Assembly (NCBI RefSeq): GCF_002086155.1
Contig: NZ_MVHE01000057.1
Coordinates: 1-32,773, forward strand
DNA: 32,773 nt
Direction: 5' to 3'
From: Mycobacterium angelicum
Lineage (GTDB): Bacteria > Actinomycetota > Actinomycetes > Mycobacteriales > Mycobacteriaceae
Below the pieces are notes generated by a model, which saw only the letters and a list, made by a program, of their open reading frames with translations, had not been told where the DNA came from and did not search any database. Position numbers and translations under genes: made by a program. Shown one piece after another: positions 1-8,446 of the stretch; position 1 is the first letter of the stretch; every line of letters begins with the position of its first letter.

Positions 1-1
1 G

Positions 2-100
2 CCCGGCCCCCCGCCGCCCGGGGCTGGTGCTCCCGGTCCGCTCCAGCCGCCGACTCCGACGCCCAGCACGCTGCCCAGCAATCCGCCGGCCCGCCCCTAG
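2..100 (+). CDS. C-terminal end of a proline-rich protein (partial)
   Basis: An open frame enters from the left edge and ends at TAG 98-100. It reads as a Pro/Gly/Ala/Thr-rich tail with PGPPPPGAGAPG followed by PTPTPSTLPSNPPARP. No domain is visible. In M. tuberculosis the genes beyond Rv3705c (Rv3705A, Rv3706c) are annotated as proline-rich proteins, so a homologue of one of them is a reasonable guess. The stop lies 24 nt before the catalase ATG, so the two could be co-transcribed. The low-complexity composition means part of this could be chance, but the frame agrees with the neighbour's direction. Confidence 0.5.
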   Translation, partial: PGPPPPGAGAPGPLQPPTPTPSTLPSNPPARP

Positions 101-124
101 CGCCGTACTCGAGGGAGAGAGCCA

Positions 125-1573
125 ATGACGCAGCGCTACACCACCACTGACGCCGGGGCCCCCGCGCCCAGTGACGACCAGTCGCTGACCATCGGACCCG
201 ACGGCCCGATCCTGCTACACGACCATTACCTGATCGAGCAGATGGCCATGTTCAACCGGGAACGCATCCCGGAACGACAGCCGCATGCCAAGGGCGGCGG
301 CGCATTCGGTCATTTCGAGGTGACCAACGACGTCAGCCAATACACCCGGGCCGCGGTGTTCCAGCCCGGCACCAAGACCGACACGCTGATCCGGTTCTCG
401 ACGGTCGCCGGAGAGCGCGGCAGCCCGGACACCTGGCGCGATCCCCGTGGTTTCGCGTTGAAGTTCTACACGTCGGAGGGCAACTTCGACATGGTCGGCA
501 ACAACACTCCGGTCTTCTTCATGCGCGACCCATTGAAGTTCCAGCACTTCATCCGATCGCAAAAGCGGATGGCCGCAACGAATTTGCGCGACAACAACAT
601 GCAGTGGGACTTTTGGAGCCTCTCACCGGAGTCGGCGCATCAGGTGACCTGGCTGATGGGGGACCGGGGCATCCCCAAAAGCTGGCGCCACATGAACGGC
701 TACAGCAGCCACACCTACAGCTGGATCAACGCCGGCGGCGAGATCTTCTGGGTGAAATACCACTTCATCACCGATCAGGGCATCGATTACCTCACTCAGC
801 AGGATGCCGACCGGCTGGCCGGTGAGGACGGCGACTACCACCAACGCGACCTCTATCAGGCCATCGAGGGCGGGAGCTATCCGAGCTGGACGCTCAAGAT
901 GCAGATCATGCCGTTCGAGGACGCCAAGACCTATCGGTTCAATCCGTTCGATCTGACCAAGGTGTGGCCGCACGGCGACTACCCGTTGATCGACGTCGGC
1001 AAGCTGACGCTGAATCGCAACGTCACCGACTACCACACCGAGATCGAGCAGGCCGCCTTCGAACCGAACAGCTTCGTGCCCGGCACCGGATTGAGCCCGG
1101 ACAAGATGCTGCTGGCCCGCGGCTTCTCCTACTCCGACGCCCACCGGGCCCGGCTGGGCACCAATTACAAGCAGATACCGGTGAATACGCCGAAGGTGCC
1201 GGTGCACAGCTACTCCAAGGACGGGGCGATGCGGATGAACAACGTCTCCGACCCGGTCTATGCACCCAACTCCTACGCGGGCCCGCAAGCCGACCCGGTG
1301 CGTGCCGCTGAAGTGCGCTGGTACGCCGACGGCGAGATGGTCCGCGCCGCTTACACGCTGCGCGCCGAGGACGACGACTGGGGACAGGCCGGCACGCTGG
1401 TCCGCCAAGTTCTCGACGACGCGGCCCGGGAGCGCTTGGCCCACAACATCATTGGTCACGTCTCCAAAGGCGTGCAGGAGCCGGTGCTGTCGCGGGTGTT
1501 CGAGTACTGGCGCAACGTCGACGCCGACCTCGGTAAGAAAGTCGAGGAAGGGGTTCGGGCGAACCTGGGGTGA
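125..1573 (+). CDS. Monofunctional haem catalase (small-subunit type)
   Basis: A catalase of 482 residues that splits hydrogen peroxide to water and oxygen in the cytoplasm. The length fits the small-subunit monofunctional family, not KatG (about 740 aa). Visible signatures are the active-site segment RQPHAKGGGAFGHFE with the distal His near residue 54, GNNTPVFF with the catalytic Asn near 126-127, and the proximal segment RGFSYSDAHR with the haem-ligand Tyr near 335 and Arg 331. The family pattern usually has another residue where Gly332 stands. The ATG at 125 follows a purine-rich ribosome site (gagggagag, 111-119). The ohr gene starts about 28 nt downstream on the same strand, giving a peroxide-defence pair. 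M. tuberculosis lacks this gene here; other mycobacteria carry similar catalases called katA or katE. Confidence 0.93.
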   Translation: MTQRYTTTDAGAPAPSDDQSLTIGPDGPILLHDHYLIEQMAMFNRERIPERQPHAKGGGAFGHFEVTNDVSQYTRAAVFQPGTKTDTLIRFSTVAGERGSPDTWRDPRGFALKFYTSEGNFDMVGNNTPVFFMRDPLKFQHFIRSQKRMAATNLRDNNMQWDFWSLSPESAHQVTWLMGDRGIPKSWRHMNGYSSHTYSWINAGGEIFWVKYHFITDQGIDYLTQQDADRLAGEDGDYHQRDLYQAIEGGSYPSWTLKMQIMPFEDAKTYRFNPFDLTKVWPHGDYPLIDVGKLTLNRNVTDYHTEIEQAAFEPNSFVPGTGLSPDKMLLARGFSYSDAHRARLGTNYKQIPVNTPKVPVHSYSKDGAMRMNNVSDPVYAPNSYAGPQADPVRAAEVRWYADGEMVRAAYTLRAEDDDWGQAGTLVRQVLDDAARERLAHNIIGHVSKGVQEPVLSRVFEYWRNVDADLGKKVEEGVRANLG

Positions 1574-1601
1574 CTTTTACCGGGCTGGCATGATCGAGCC
1601 C

Positions 1602-2030
1602 ATGAGCATCGAAGTCGTTTACACCACCGAATCCACCGCTACCGGCGGCGGCCGTGACGGCCACGTGCGGTCCGACGACGGTCGCCTCGACCTGGAAACC
1701 CGTCCGCCGAAAGAGATGGGCGGCAACGGCGAGGGCACCAACCCCGAGCAACTGTTCTCCGCCGGCTACGCCGCGTGCTTCCTGGGTGCGCTGCGGCTGG
1801 TGGCCGGCAAGGCGAAGGTCAAGCTGGACGACGCCAGCAGCGTCACCGTCGAGATCGGATTCGGCAAGGACTCCGAAGGCGGCTTCGGGCTCACCGGCAA
1901 GATCGTCGGTTACCTGCCCGGCCTCGAGCAGAGCGCCGCCGACGACTTGGTGCACCAGGCCCACCAGGTGTGCCCGTATTCCAAGGCGACCCGCGGCAAC
2001 ATCGACGTCGACGTCTCGGCCAAGGTCTAG
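1602..2030 (+). CDS. ohr: Organic hydroperoxide resistance protein (Ohr/OsmC family)
   Basis: A thiol peroxidase of 142 residues, the usual Ohr length, that reduces organic hydroperoxides. Both redox cysteines are present in family context: Cys59 in SAGYAACFLGAL and Cys124 in HQVCPYSKATRGN. The latter is closer to the Ohr branch than to OsmC. Arg18 and Glu50 are in the positions expected of the catalytic Arg and Glu. ATG 1602 (MSIEVVYTTE) is preferred; an in-frame ATG at 1590 would add MIEP, and neither has a strong ribosome site. It follows the catalase by 28 nt and precedes the next gene by 10 nt, suggesting one transcript. No MarR-type OhrR regulator lies nearby, so control may be different from that in other bacteria. 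Confidence 0.9.
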   Translation: MSIEVVYTTESTATGGGRDGHVRSDDGRLDLETRPPKEMGGNGEGTNPEQLFSAGYAACFLGALRLVAGKAKVKLDDASSVTVEIGFGKDSEGGFGLTGKIVGYLPGLEQSAADDLVHQAHQVCPYSKATRGNIDVDVSAKV

Positions 2031-2040
2031 CCCGGCGACG

Positions 2041-2694
2041 ATGGACGGTCACGTACGGTTCGCCGTCACGGCGGCGACGCTGTCCATCGCGGCCCTTCTT
2101 GTTGCCCCGGCTGCGAACGCGCATCCGTCGGAACCCGGAGTGGTGAACTACGCCGTCCTCGGCAAGGGCTCGGTGGGCAATATCGTCGGCGGCCCGATGG
2201 GCTGGGAATCGATGTTCACCCAGCCCTTCCAGGGTGAATGGGTTGACGTGCCGGAGTGCAACAACTGGGCCGACATCGGGTTGCCCGAGGTGTACAACGA
2301 CCCCGACCTGGCGTCATTCAACGGCGCCACCACGCAGACGTCCGCCACCGACCCAACGCACCTGGTTAAGCAGGCGGTCGGGGTGTTCGCCACCAACGAG
2401 GCCGCGGACCGCGCGTTCCACCGTGTCGTCGACCGGACGGTGGGCTGCTCGGGCCAGACCACGGCGGTGCACTTCGATGACGGGACCACGCAGGTGTGGT
2501 CCTTCACCGGGGGGCCGGCCTCCGCTACCGACGAAGCGTGGACCAAACAGGAAGCGGACACCGATCGCCGATGCTTCGTTCAAACCCGGCTGCGCGAAAA
2601 CGTGTTGCTGCAGGCCAAGGTCTGCCAGTCTGGCAACGCCGGCCCGGCGGTCAACGTGCTGGCCGGCGCGATGCAGAACACGCTGGGCCAGTAG
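2041..2694 (+). CDS. Secreted PknH-sensor-like protein (Rv3705c homologue)
   Basis: A 217-residue protein starting with a clear signal peptide: a hydrophobic stretch at about residues 8-25 ending in PAANAHP, a likely signal-peptidase site. The mature part resembles the extracellular sensor domain of mycobacterial kinase PknH (PknH_C type). It has four cysteines (CNNW, GCSGQ, RRCFVQ, KVCQS), matching the two disulfides of that fold. Position next to egtA and length match Rv3705c of M. tuberculosis (about 214 aa). No catalytic residues are apparent, so it probably binds a ligand at the cell surface or in the envelope. It begins 10 nt after ohr. Its role is unknown; linkage to peroxide and ergothioneine genes suggests envelope stress, which is inference only. 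Confidence 0.8.
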   Translation: MDGHVRFAVTAATLSIAALLVAPAANAHPSEPGVVNYAVLGKGSVGNIVGGPMGWESMFTQPFQGEWVDVPECNNWADIGLPEVYNDPDLASFNGATTQTSATDPTHLVKQAVGVFATNEAADRAFHRVVDRTVGCSGQTTAVHFDDGTTQVWSFTGGPASATDEAWTKQEADTDRRCFVQTRLRENVLLQAKVCQSGNAGPAVNVLAGAMQNTLGQ

Positions 2695-2782
2695 CCACGG
2701 GAATATGTCGGTGCGATCTGGAAGATGAAGTGGTGGCGGCTATCGTTCGTATAGCTGCGCAACCAGGGGTCTGCGACGGATG

Positions 2783-2796
2783 CTCCGGGCCCGGAG
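2783..2796 (+). promoter_or_regulatory. Perfect palindrome overlapping the egtA ribosome site
   Basis: CTCCGGGCCCGGAG is a perfect 14-bp palindrome ending inside the ribosome-binding sequence ggaggga (2793-2799) of egtA. In RNA it can fold as a CTCCG/CGGAG stem with a GGCC loop, burying the GGAG core. It could also be a protein operator. It lies in the 112-nt gap between the Rv3705c-like gene and the egt operon. Function is inferred; chance is possible at this GC content. Confidence 0.35.
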
Positions 2797-2806
2797 GGAT
2801 CGTGAT

Positions 2807-4105
2807 ATGACGTTCGGCGCCATCACCGCCGCGGCCGCCCAGCTGGATAGCGCTTGCCCGGCTGACACCGAGATCACCACTTTTGCCGCCGCCGCCCAGT
2901 ACATCGCCGACGGCTGTCTGGTCGACGGCCCGCTGGGGCGAGTCGGTCTGGAAATGGAAGCCCACTGTTTCGACCCGGCCGAGCCGCTGCGCAGGCCGAG
3001 CTGGGATGAAATCACCGACGTGCTCGAGTGGCTCAGCCCGCTACCGGGCGGCAGCGTGGTCAGCGTTGAGCCGGGTGGCGCCGTGGAGCTGTCGGGCCCA
3101 CCCGTCGACGGCGTGCCGGCGGCCATCGAGGGCATGGCCCGCGACCAGGCGGTATTGCGGTCCGCTTTCGCCGACGCCGGCCTGGGACTGGTCTTCCTGG
3201 GGGCCGATCCGCTGCGCCCGCAGCAGCGGGTCAACCCGGGTGCGCGGTACCGCGCCATGGAACAGTTCTTCGCCGCCAGTCACAGCGGGGCCGCGGGCGC
3301 GGCGATGATGACCTCGACCGCGTCCATCCAGGTGAACCTGGATGCCGGCCCGCAGGCCGACTGGGCGGCGCGGGTGCGGCTGGCGCATGCGCTGGGGCCG
3401 ACGATGATCGCGATCGCCGCCAACTCCCCGATGCTGAGCGGCGAGTTTTCCGGCTGGCAGTCGACTCGGCAGCGGGTGTGGGGCCAGATGGACTCGGCGC
3501 GCTGCGGCCCTATCCTCGGCGCCAGCGGTGACGACCCGGGCACCGACTGGGCCCGCTACGCACTCAAGGCGCCGGTGATGATGGTCCGCAGCGCCGACAC
3601 CCAAGAGGCTGCCGCGGTCACCGAGTACGTGCCGTTCACCGACTGGGTGGACGGCCGGGTGCTGCTGGGCGGCCGCCGCCCCACCGTCGCCGATCTGGAA
3701 TACCACCTGACTACGTTGTTCCCCCCGGTACGGCCACGTCAGTGGCTGGAAGTCCGCTACCTTGACAGCCTGCCCGACGCGGTCTGGCCCGCGATGGTGT
3801 TCACTCTGGTGACCCTGCTCGACGACCCGATCGCGGCCGACGCGGCGGCCGCGGCCGTCGAGCCGGTGGCCACCGCTTGGGATATCGCGGCCCGGATCGG
3901 CCTGGGCGACAAGCGGCTCTACGCCGCGGCCAACCGATGTGTGGCTATTGCGGCCGAGTGGGCGCCCGCCGCTCTGACGGAGCCGATGCAGCGCTTGATG
4001 CGCAACGTCGAGCAGGGCCGGTGTCCGGCGGACGACTTCTCCGACCGGGTCATCGAGCACGGCATCGCGCCGACGGTGGCGCTGCTGGCGCAAGGGGAGC
4101 CGTGA
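2807..4105 (+). CDS. egtA: Glutamate-cysteine ligase EgtA (ergothioneine)
   Basis: An ATP-dependent ligase that joins glutamate to cysteine, giving gamma-glutamylcysteine, the sulfur donor used by EgtB. The protein is 432 residues, the length of M. tuberculosis EgtA (Rv3704c). It belongs to the GCS2 family, with the metal/nucleotide-binding strand GLEMEAHCFD near residues 48-57 (Glu49, Glu51) and SIQVNLDAG further on. ATG 2807 was chosen over the in-frame ATG 2780 because ggaggga (2793-2799) sits about 7 nt upstream and the length then matches the family. The stop TGA overlaps the GTG start of egtB (GTGA). It is the first gene of a five-gene operon. A palindrome overlaps its ribosome site. 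Confidence 0.93.
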   Translation: MTFGAITAAAAQLDSACPADTEITTFAAAAQYIADGCLVDGPLGRVGLEMEAHCFDPAEPLRRPSWDEITDVLEWLSPLPGGSVVSVEPGGAVELSGPPVDGVPAAIEGMARDQAVLRSAFADAGLGLVFLGADPLRPQQRVNPGARYRAMEQFFAASHSGAAGAAMMTSTASIQVNLDAGPQADWAARVRLAHALGPTMIAIAANSPMLSGEFSGWQSTRQRVWGQMDSARCGPILGASGDDPGTDWARYALKAPVMMVRSADTQEAAAVTEYVPFTDWVDGRVLLGGRRPTVADLEYHLTTLFPPVRPRQWLEVRYLDSLPDAVWPAMVFTLVTLLDDPIAADAAAAAVEPVATAWDIAARIGLGDKRLYAAANRCVAIAAEWAPAALTEPMQRLMRNVEQGRCPADDFSDRVIEHGIAPTVALLAQGEP

Positions 4106-5379
4106 CCTCACGGGAAAGGCTGGCCGAGGACCTCGAGCGGGCCCGGACGCGGACGCTGCGGCTGGTTGACTTCGACGACGGCGAGTTGCGCCGGCAATAC
4201 GACCCGCTGATGAGCCCGCTGGTGTGGGATCTCGCACATATCGGCCAGCAGGAGGAGCTGTGGCTGCTGCGCGGTGGCGACCCACGCCGGCCCGGAATGC
4301 TGCCGCCGGCCGTGGAAAGTCTTTACGACGCCTTCGAGCACAACCGCGCCAGCCGGGTGGACCTGCCGTTGCTGACCCCGCAGCGGGCGCGCTCCTACTG
4401 CCAGACGGTGCGGTCGGCTGCCCTGGACGCGCTGGACGCACTGCCCGAGCATGCCGGCGACTTCCAGTTCGGGTTGGTGATCAGCCACGAGAACCAGCAC
4501 AACGAAACCATGCTGCAGGCGCTGAACCTGCGCACCGGCGCGCCGCTGCTCAGCGAAACCTCCGCACTGCCCGCGGGGCGCCCGGAGTTGGCCGGAACGT
4601 CGGTGCTGGTACCCGGGGGGCCGTTCGTGCTGGGGGTGGACGCCGCGACCGAACCGTACTCGCTGGACAACGAACGTCCCGCCCATGTCGTGGACGTCCC
4701 CGCGTTCCGGATCGGCCGAGTCCCGGTCACCAACGGCGAATGGCTGCACTTCATCGCCGACGGCGGCTATCACCAGCCGCAGTGGTGGTCGGATCGCGGT
4801 TGGCAACATCGCCAGCAAGCCGGCCTGACCGCGCCGCAATTCTGGAATTCCGACGGCGAGACCCGCACCCGATTCGGCTATGTCGAGGACATTCCGGCCG
4901 ACGAGCCGGTGCAACACATCACCTACTTCGAGGCGCAGGCATACGCGGCGTGGGCCGGTGCGCGGCTGCCCACCGAGGTGGAGTGGGAGAAGGCCTGCGC
5001 CTGGGATCCGTCGACCGGAAGCCGGCGCCGCTACCCGTGGGGCGGCGACGAACCCGCCCCGGACCGCGCCAACCTGGGCGGCGCCGCGCTGCGCCCGGCT
5101 CCGGTGGGTGCCTACCCGTCCGGCGCTTCGGCCTTCGGCGCCGAGCAAATGCTGGGGGATGTGTGGGAGTGGACCAGCTCGCCGCTTCGGCCCTGGCCCG
5201 GCTTCGTGCCGATGATCTACGAGCGCTACTCGCAGCCGTTCTTCGACGGCGATTACCGGGTGCTGCGCGGCGGGTCATGGGCGGTGGAGCCGGCCATTCT
5301 GCGGCCCAGCTTCCGTAATTGGGATCACCCGTACCGTCGTCAGATCTTCTCCGGCGTCCGGCTGGCCTGGTCGCTCTGA
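4102..5379 (+). CDS. egtB: Hercynine sulfoxide synthase EgtB
   Basis: A non-haem iron enzyme of 425 residues that uses oxygen to couple gamma-glutamylcysteine to hercynine, forming the C-S bond. An N-terminal DinB-like domain supplies the iron ligands: His46 (WDLAHIGQ) and HENQHNE with His129 and His133. These correspond, shifted by five, to His51/His134/His138 of M. thermoresistibile EgtB. A C-terminal formylglycine-generating-enzyme-like domain is seen from about residue 165 (VPGGPF, RLPTEVEWEKA, NWDHPYRR, GVRLAWSL). The GTG start at 4102 overlaps the egtA stop and follows aggggag (4092-4098). The stop overlaps the egtC start (TGATG). No damage is visible. Confidence 0.95.
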   Translation: MTSRERLAEDLERARTRTLRLVDFDDGELRRQYDPLMSPLVWDLAHIGQQEELWLLRGGDPRRPGMLPPAVESLYDAFEHNRASRVDLPLLTPQRARSYCQTVRSAALDALDALPEHAGDFQFGLVISHENQHNETMLQALNLRTGAPLLSETSALPAGRPELAGTSVLVPGGPFVLGVDAATEPYSLDNERPAHVVDVPAFRIGRVPVTNGEWLHFIADGGYHQPQWWSDRGWQHRQQAGLTAPQFWNSDGETRTRFGYVEDIPADEPVQHITYFEAQAYAAWAGARLPTEVEWEKACAWDPSTGSRRRYPWGGDEPAPDRANLGGAALRPAPVGAYPSGASAFGAEQMLGDVWEWTSSPLRPWPGFVPMIYERYSQPFFDGDYRVLRGGSWAVEPAILRPSFRNWDHPYRRQIFSGVRLAWSL

Positions 5380-6074
5380 TGTGCCGACACCTGGGCTGGC
5401 TCGGCGCGGACGTCACAGTGTCCTCTCTCGTGCTGGACCCACCGCAAAGCCTGCGGGTGCAGTCGTATGCGCCGCGGCGGCAAAAGCACTGCCTGCTCAA
5501 TGCCGACGGTTGGGGTGTGGGCTTTTTCGATGACGGGGTCGCGCGGCGCTGGCGCAGTTCGGCGCCGCTGTGGGGTGAGACGTCGTTCGAATCGGTGGCG
5601 CCGGCGTTGCGCAGCCAGTGTGTGGTGGCGGCGGTGCGCTCGGCGACAGTCGGCATGCCGATCGAGGTGAGTGCCACCGCGCCGTTCACCGACGGCCAGT
5701 GGCTGTTGTCGCACAACGGTGTGGTCGACCGGAGTGTGTTGCCGGCCGGCGCCGGGGCCGAATCCGTTTGCGACAGTGCGATATTGGCCGCAGCCATCTT
5801 CGAGCGTGGCATGGATGCTCTGGCCGACACGATCGTCGAGATCGGCATGGCCGATCCGCTAGCTCGGCTGAACATTCTGGCGGGCAACGGGTCTCGGCTG
5901 ATCGCAACCGCGTGGGGCGACACGTTGTCGATTCTGCGCCGCGCCGACGGAGTGGTGCTGGCCAGCGAGCCCTACGACGACGACCCGGATTGGGAAGACG
6001 TGCCGGACCGCCACCTGGTGGAAGTCACCGCCGGCGGCGTCGCCATTACCGCGCTGGACTTGAAAGGAGTCTGA
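5379..6074 (+). CDS. egtC: Gamma-glutamyl hercynylcysteine sulfoxide amidohydrolase EgtC
   Basis: A class-II glutamine-amidotransferase-like hydrolase that removes the glutamate from the EgtB product. It has 231 residues, close to the M. tuberculosis protein. The start MCRHLGWLG puts the N-terminal nucleophile Cys at position 2, exposed after removal of Met, which fixes the start at 5379. The Ntn-hydrolase motif ADGWGVGFF follows at about residues 42-50, and SHNGVVD near 112. The ATG shares one base with the egtB stop (TGATG), and its own stop overlaps egtD the same way, so translation is coupled. Confidence 0.95.
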   Translation: MCRHLGWLGADVTVSSLVLDPPQSLRVQSYAPRRQKHCLLNADGWGVGFFDDGVARRWRSSAPLWGETSFESVAPALRSQCVVAAVRSATVGMPIEVSATAPFTDGQWLLSHNGVVDRSVLPAGAGAESVCDSAILAAAIFERGMDALADTIVEIGMADPLARLNILAGNGSRLIATAWGDTLSILRRADGVVLASEPYDDDPDWEDVPDRHLVEVTAGGVAITALDLKGV

Positions 6075-7039
6075 TGACGCTGTCGCTGTCCAACCACCTT
6101 GCTGAGGACTCGGCGTATCTCGCGCTGCGCCGCGACGTATTCGACGGCTTACAGCGGACCCCGAAATCGTTGCCGCCCAAGTGGTTCTACGACTCGGTCG
6201 GCAGTGATCTCTTCGATCAGATCACCCGGCTGCCGGAGTACTACCCGACCCGGGCCGAGGCCGCCATCCTGCGTGGCAGGTCCGCCGAGATTGCAGCGGC
6301 CAGCGCTGCCGACACCCTGGTCGAGCTGGGCAGTGGAACCTCGGAGAAGACCCGGATGCTGTTGGACGCGCTGCGCGATCGCGGATCGCTGGCCAGATTC
6401 GTGCCGTTCGACGTCGACGCCAGCGTGCTGTCGGCCACCGCCAGCGCGATTCAGCGCGAATACACCGGCGTCGAAATCAAGGCCGTCTGTGGCGATTTCG
6501 AGGAACACCTGACCGAGATTCCGCAGGGCGGCCGCCGGCTGTTCGTCTTCCTGGGGTCCACGATCGGCAACCTGACGCCCGGGCCGCGCGCGGAATTTCT
6601 GGCCACGCTGGCCGGGGTGATGCGGCCGGGCGACAGTCTGCTGCTGGGCACCGACCTGGTTAAGGACACCGGCCGGTTGGTGCGCGCCTACGACGATGCC
6701 GCGGGCGTGACGGCCAAGTTCAACCGCAACGTGCTGGCCGTGATCAACCGGGAACTCGACGCGGATTTCGACGTCGACGCTTTTCGGCACGTAGCCCGCT
6801 GGAACGCAGAAGCTGAGCGGATCGAGATGTGGTTGCGCTGCGATCGTCGGCAACGGGTGCGCGTCGCCGCGCTCGAGCTGACCGTCGACTTCGCCGCCGG
6901 TGAGGAGATGCTCACCGAGGTCTCGTGCAAGTTCCGGCCGGACGCGGTGAATGCCGAACTGGCCGAGGCGGGATTGCGTCGCATCCGGTGGTGGACCGAC
7001 GACGCCGCTGACTTCGGGTTATCGCTGGCCGCCAAGTGA
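6074..7039 (+). CDS. egtD: Histidine N-alpha-methyltransferase EgtD
   Basis: A SAM-dependent enzyme that trimethylates histidine to hercynine, the first committed step of ergothioneine synthesis. It has 321 residues, exactly the length of the M. smegmatis enzyme. The histidine-pocket residues known from that enzyme are at the same numbers: Tyr56 (LPEYYPTR), Asn166 (GSTIGNLTP), Tyr206 (RAYDDA), Glu282 and Ser284 (LTEVSCK). The SAM motif LVELGSGTSEKTR is at 82-94. A good ribosome site (aaaggagt, 6063-6070) precedes ATG 6074, and the stop overlaps egtE as GTGA. Confidence 0.96.
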   Translation: MTLSLSNHLAEDSAYLALRRDVFDGLQRTPKSLPPKWFYDSVGSDLFDQITRLPEYYPTRAEAAILRGRSAEIAAASAADTLVELGSGTSEKTRMLLDALRDRGSLARFVPFDVDASVLSATASAIQREYTGVEIKAVCGDFEEHLTEIPQGGRRLFVFLGSTIGNLTPGPRAEFLATLAGVMRPGDSLLLGTDLVKDTGRLVRAYDDAAGVTAKFNRNVLAVINRELDADFDVDAFRHVARWNAEAERIEMWLRCDRRQRVRVAALELTVDFAAGEEMLTEVSCKFRPDAVNAELAEAGLRRIRWWTDDAADFGLSLAAK

Positions 7040-8175
7040 GCGACCCGCTGGCCGACCGCTGGCGGGCGGCCCGCCCCGCGGTCGCCGGCCTACACCTGGA
7101 TAGCGCGGCGTGTTCGCGCCAAAGCTTCGCGGTGCTCGACGCGACCGCCAAGCATGCGCTGCACGAGTCCGAGGTCGGCGGCTATGTGGCCGCCGAGGCC
7201 GCCGCGCCGGTGCTCGACGCCGGACGCGCCGCGGTCGCGACGCTGTGCGGCATGCCCGACGCCGAGGTGGTGTTCACCACCGGTTCGCTCAATGCGCTGG
7301 ATCTGCTGCTGGGCGGCTGGCCGGCCGAAAGCCGGACCCTGGCGTGTCTGCCCGGGGAGTACGGACCGAACCTGGCGGTGATGGCTGCGCACGGTTTTGC
7401 CGTGCGCCATCTGCCGACCCTCGGCGACGGCAGGCTGGCCCTCGACGATGCGGCGTTCGAGTTGGACGAGGACCCGCCGGATCTGGTGCACCTGACACCG
7501 GTGGCCAGCCACCGCGGCACCGTGCAGCCGCTGGCGATGATGGCCGAACTCTGCGAGCAGCTGGGAATACCACTGGTGGTGGACGCCGCTCAGGCACTGG
7601 GTCATATCGATTGCGCGGTGGGTGCCGACGTCACCTATTCGTCGTCGCGTAAATGGCTGGCCGGCCCGCGCGGGGTGGGTGTGCTGGCCGTGCGACCCGA
7701 GCTGGCGGAGCGGTTGACGCCACGGCTGCCGGCGCCGGCCTGGGCTGCCTCGTTATCGGTGGCCCAGCAGCTGGGCTTCGGCGAAGCCAATGTCGCTGCG
7801 CGAGTTGGGTTTTCGGTCGCGTTGGGCGAACACCTGGAGGCCGGGCCGGAAGCGGTGCGGGCCCGGCTGGCCGAACTGGGTGACATCACCCGTTCCCTGC
7901 TGTCGGATGTGGACGGATGGGCGGTGGTCGAGGAGTGCGAAGAGCCCAGCGCGATCACCACGCTGGCGGCACTCGATGGTGCCGACCCGCAAGAGGTGCA
8001 GGCGTGGCTGCTCACCGAGCGGCGCATCGTGACCACCTATGCCGGAATACCGCGCGCCCCACACGAGTTAACGGCGCCGGTGCTGCGGGTCTCGCCGCAC
8101 GTGGACACCACCGCGCAGGATCTGGAAACGTTCGCCGAAGCGCTGATCGAAGGTACCGCGGCGACTTCGGCCTAA
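7036..8175 (+). CDS. egtE: PLP-dependent C-S lyase EgtE
   Basis: A pyridoxal-phosphate enzyme of the class-V aminotransferase fold that cleaves hercynylcysteine sulfoxide to ergothioneine, the last step. It has 379 residues. The cofactor lysine is Lys206 in SSSRKWLAGPRG, with Asp183 and Gln186 (VVDAAQALGH) in the places expected for cofactor contacts. GTG 7036 overlaps the egtD stop. It closes the egt operon; after its TAA a repeat-bearing intergenic region begins. No truncation is seen; the M. tuberculosis protein is annotated slightly longer (about 390 aa). Confidence 0.94.
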   Translation: MSDPLADRWRAARPAVAGLHLDSAACSRQSFAVLDATAKHALHESEVGGYVAAEAAAPVLDAGRAAVATLCGMPDAEVVFTTGSLNALDLLLGGWPAESRTLACLPGEYGPNLAVMAAHGFAVRHLPTLGDGRLALDDAAFELDEDPPDLVHLTPVASHRGTVQPLAMMAELCEQLGIPLVVDAAQALGHIDCAVGADVTYSSSRKWLAGPRGVGVLAVRPELAERLTPRLPAPAWAASLSVAQQLGFGEANVAARVGFSVALGEHLEAGPEAVRARLAELGDITRSLLSDVDGWAVVEECEEPSAITTLAALDGADPQEVQAWLLTERRIVTTYAGIPRAPHELTAPVLRVSPHVDTTAQDLETFAEALIEGTAATSA

Positions 8176-8407
8176 CTCGAAGCCCGGTCGGGTTCATGCT
8201 TTGCGGCTAGTGGAATCGGCTGTGTGCCTGTGGCTTTGAGTGGGTATTCATGGCGGCTAATCCGCGTTTTGGGCGCCATGGGTGCACACTCGAAGCCGGG
8301 AGTTCACACTCGACGCGGGTGGCCGAGTAAACGGTGTGGTTTAGCTCGAAGTCCACGGTTGGGTTCACGCTCGACCGTTAGTGCAATCGGCTGTGTGCTT
8401 GTGGCTT
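8173..8407. repeat. Degenerate intergenic direct repeat, two long copies and one partial
   Basis: Positions 8173-8236 and 8342-8407 are imperfect copies of about 65 bp. They share ctcgaag, gggttca, then (c/t)tagtg(g/c)aatcggctgtgtgc and (c/t)tgtggctt. A third, partial copy lies at 8288-8317 (ctcgaagccgggagttcacactcg). The copies differ by small indels. They fill the 271-nt gap between the converging egtE and methyltransferase genes. No open frame, transposase or target duplication was seen. The first copy overlaps the egtE stop by 3 nt. Confidence 0.6.
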
Positions 8408-8446
8408 ACCGATTTCGTGTCCGCGCCGCGGTCACCGAATTCGGGT

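Noticed and set aside
3041..4441. Long minus-strand open frame opposite egtA and egtB
   Set aside because: It is Arg/Ala/Gly-rich with no family signature and lies wholly opposite well-identified genes; high GC makes such frames common.
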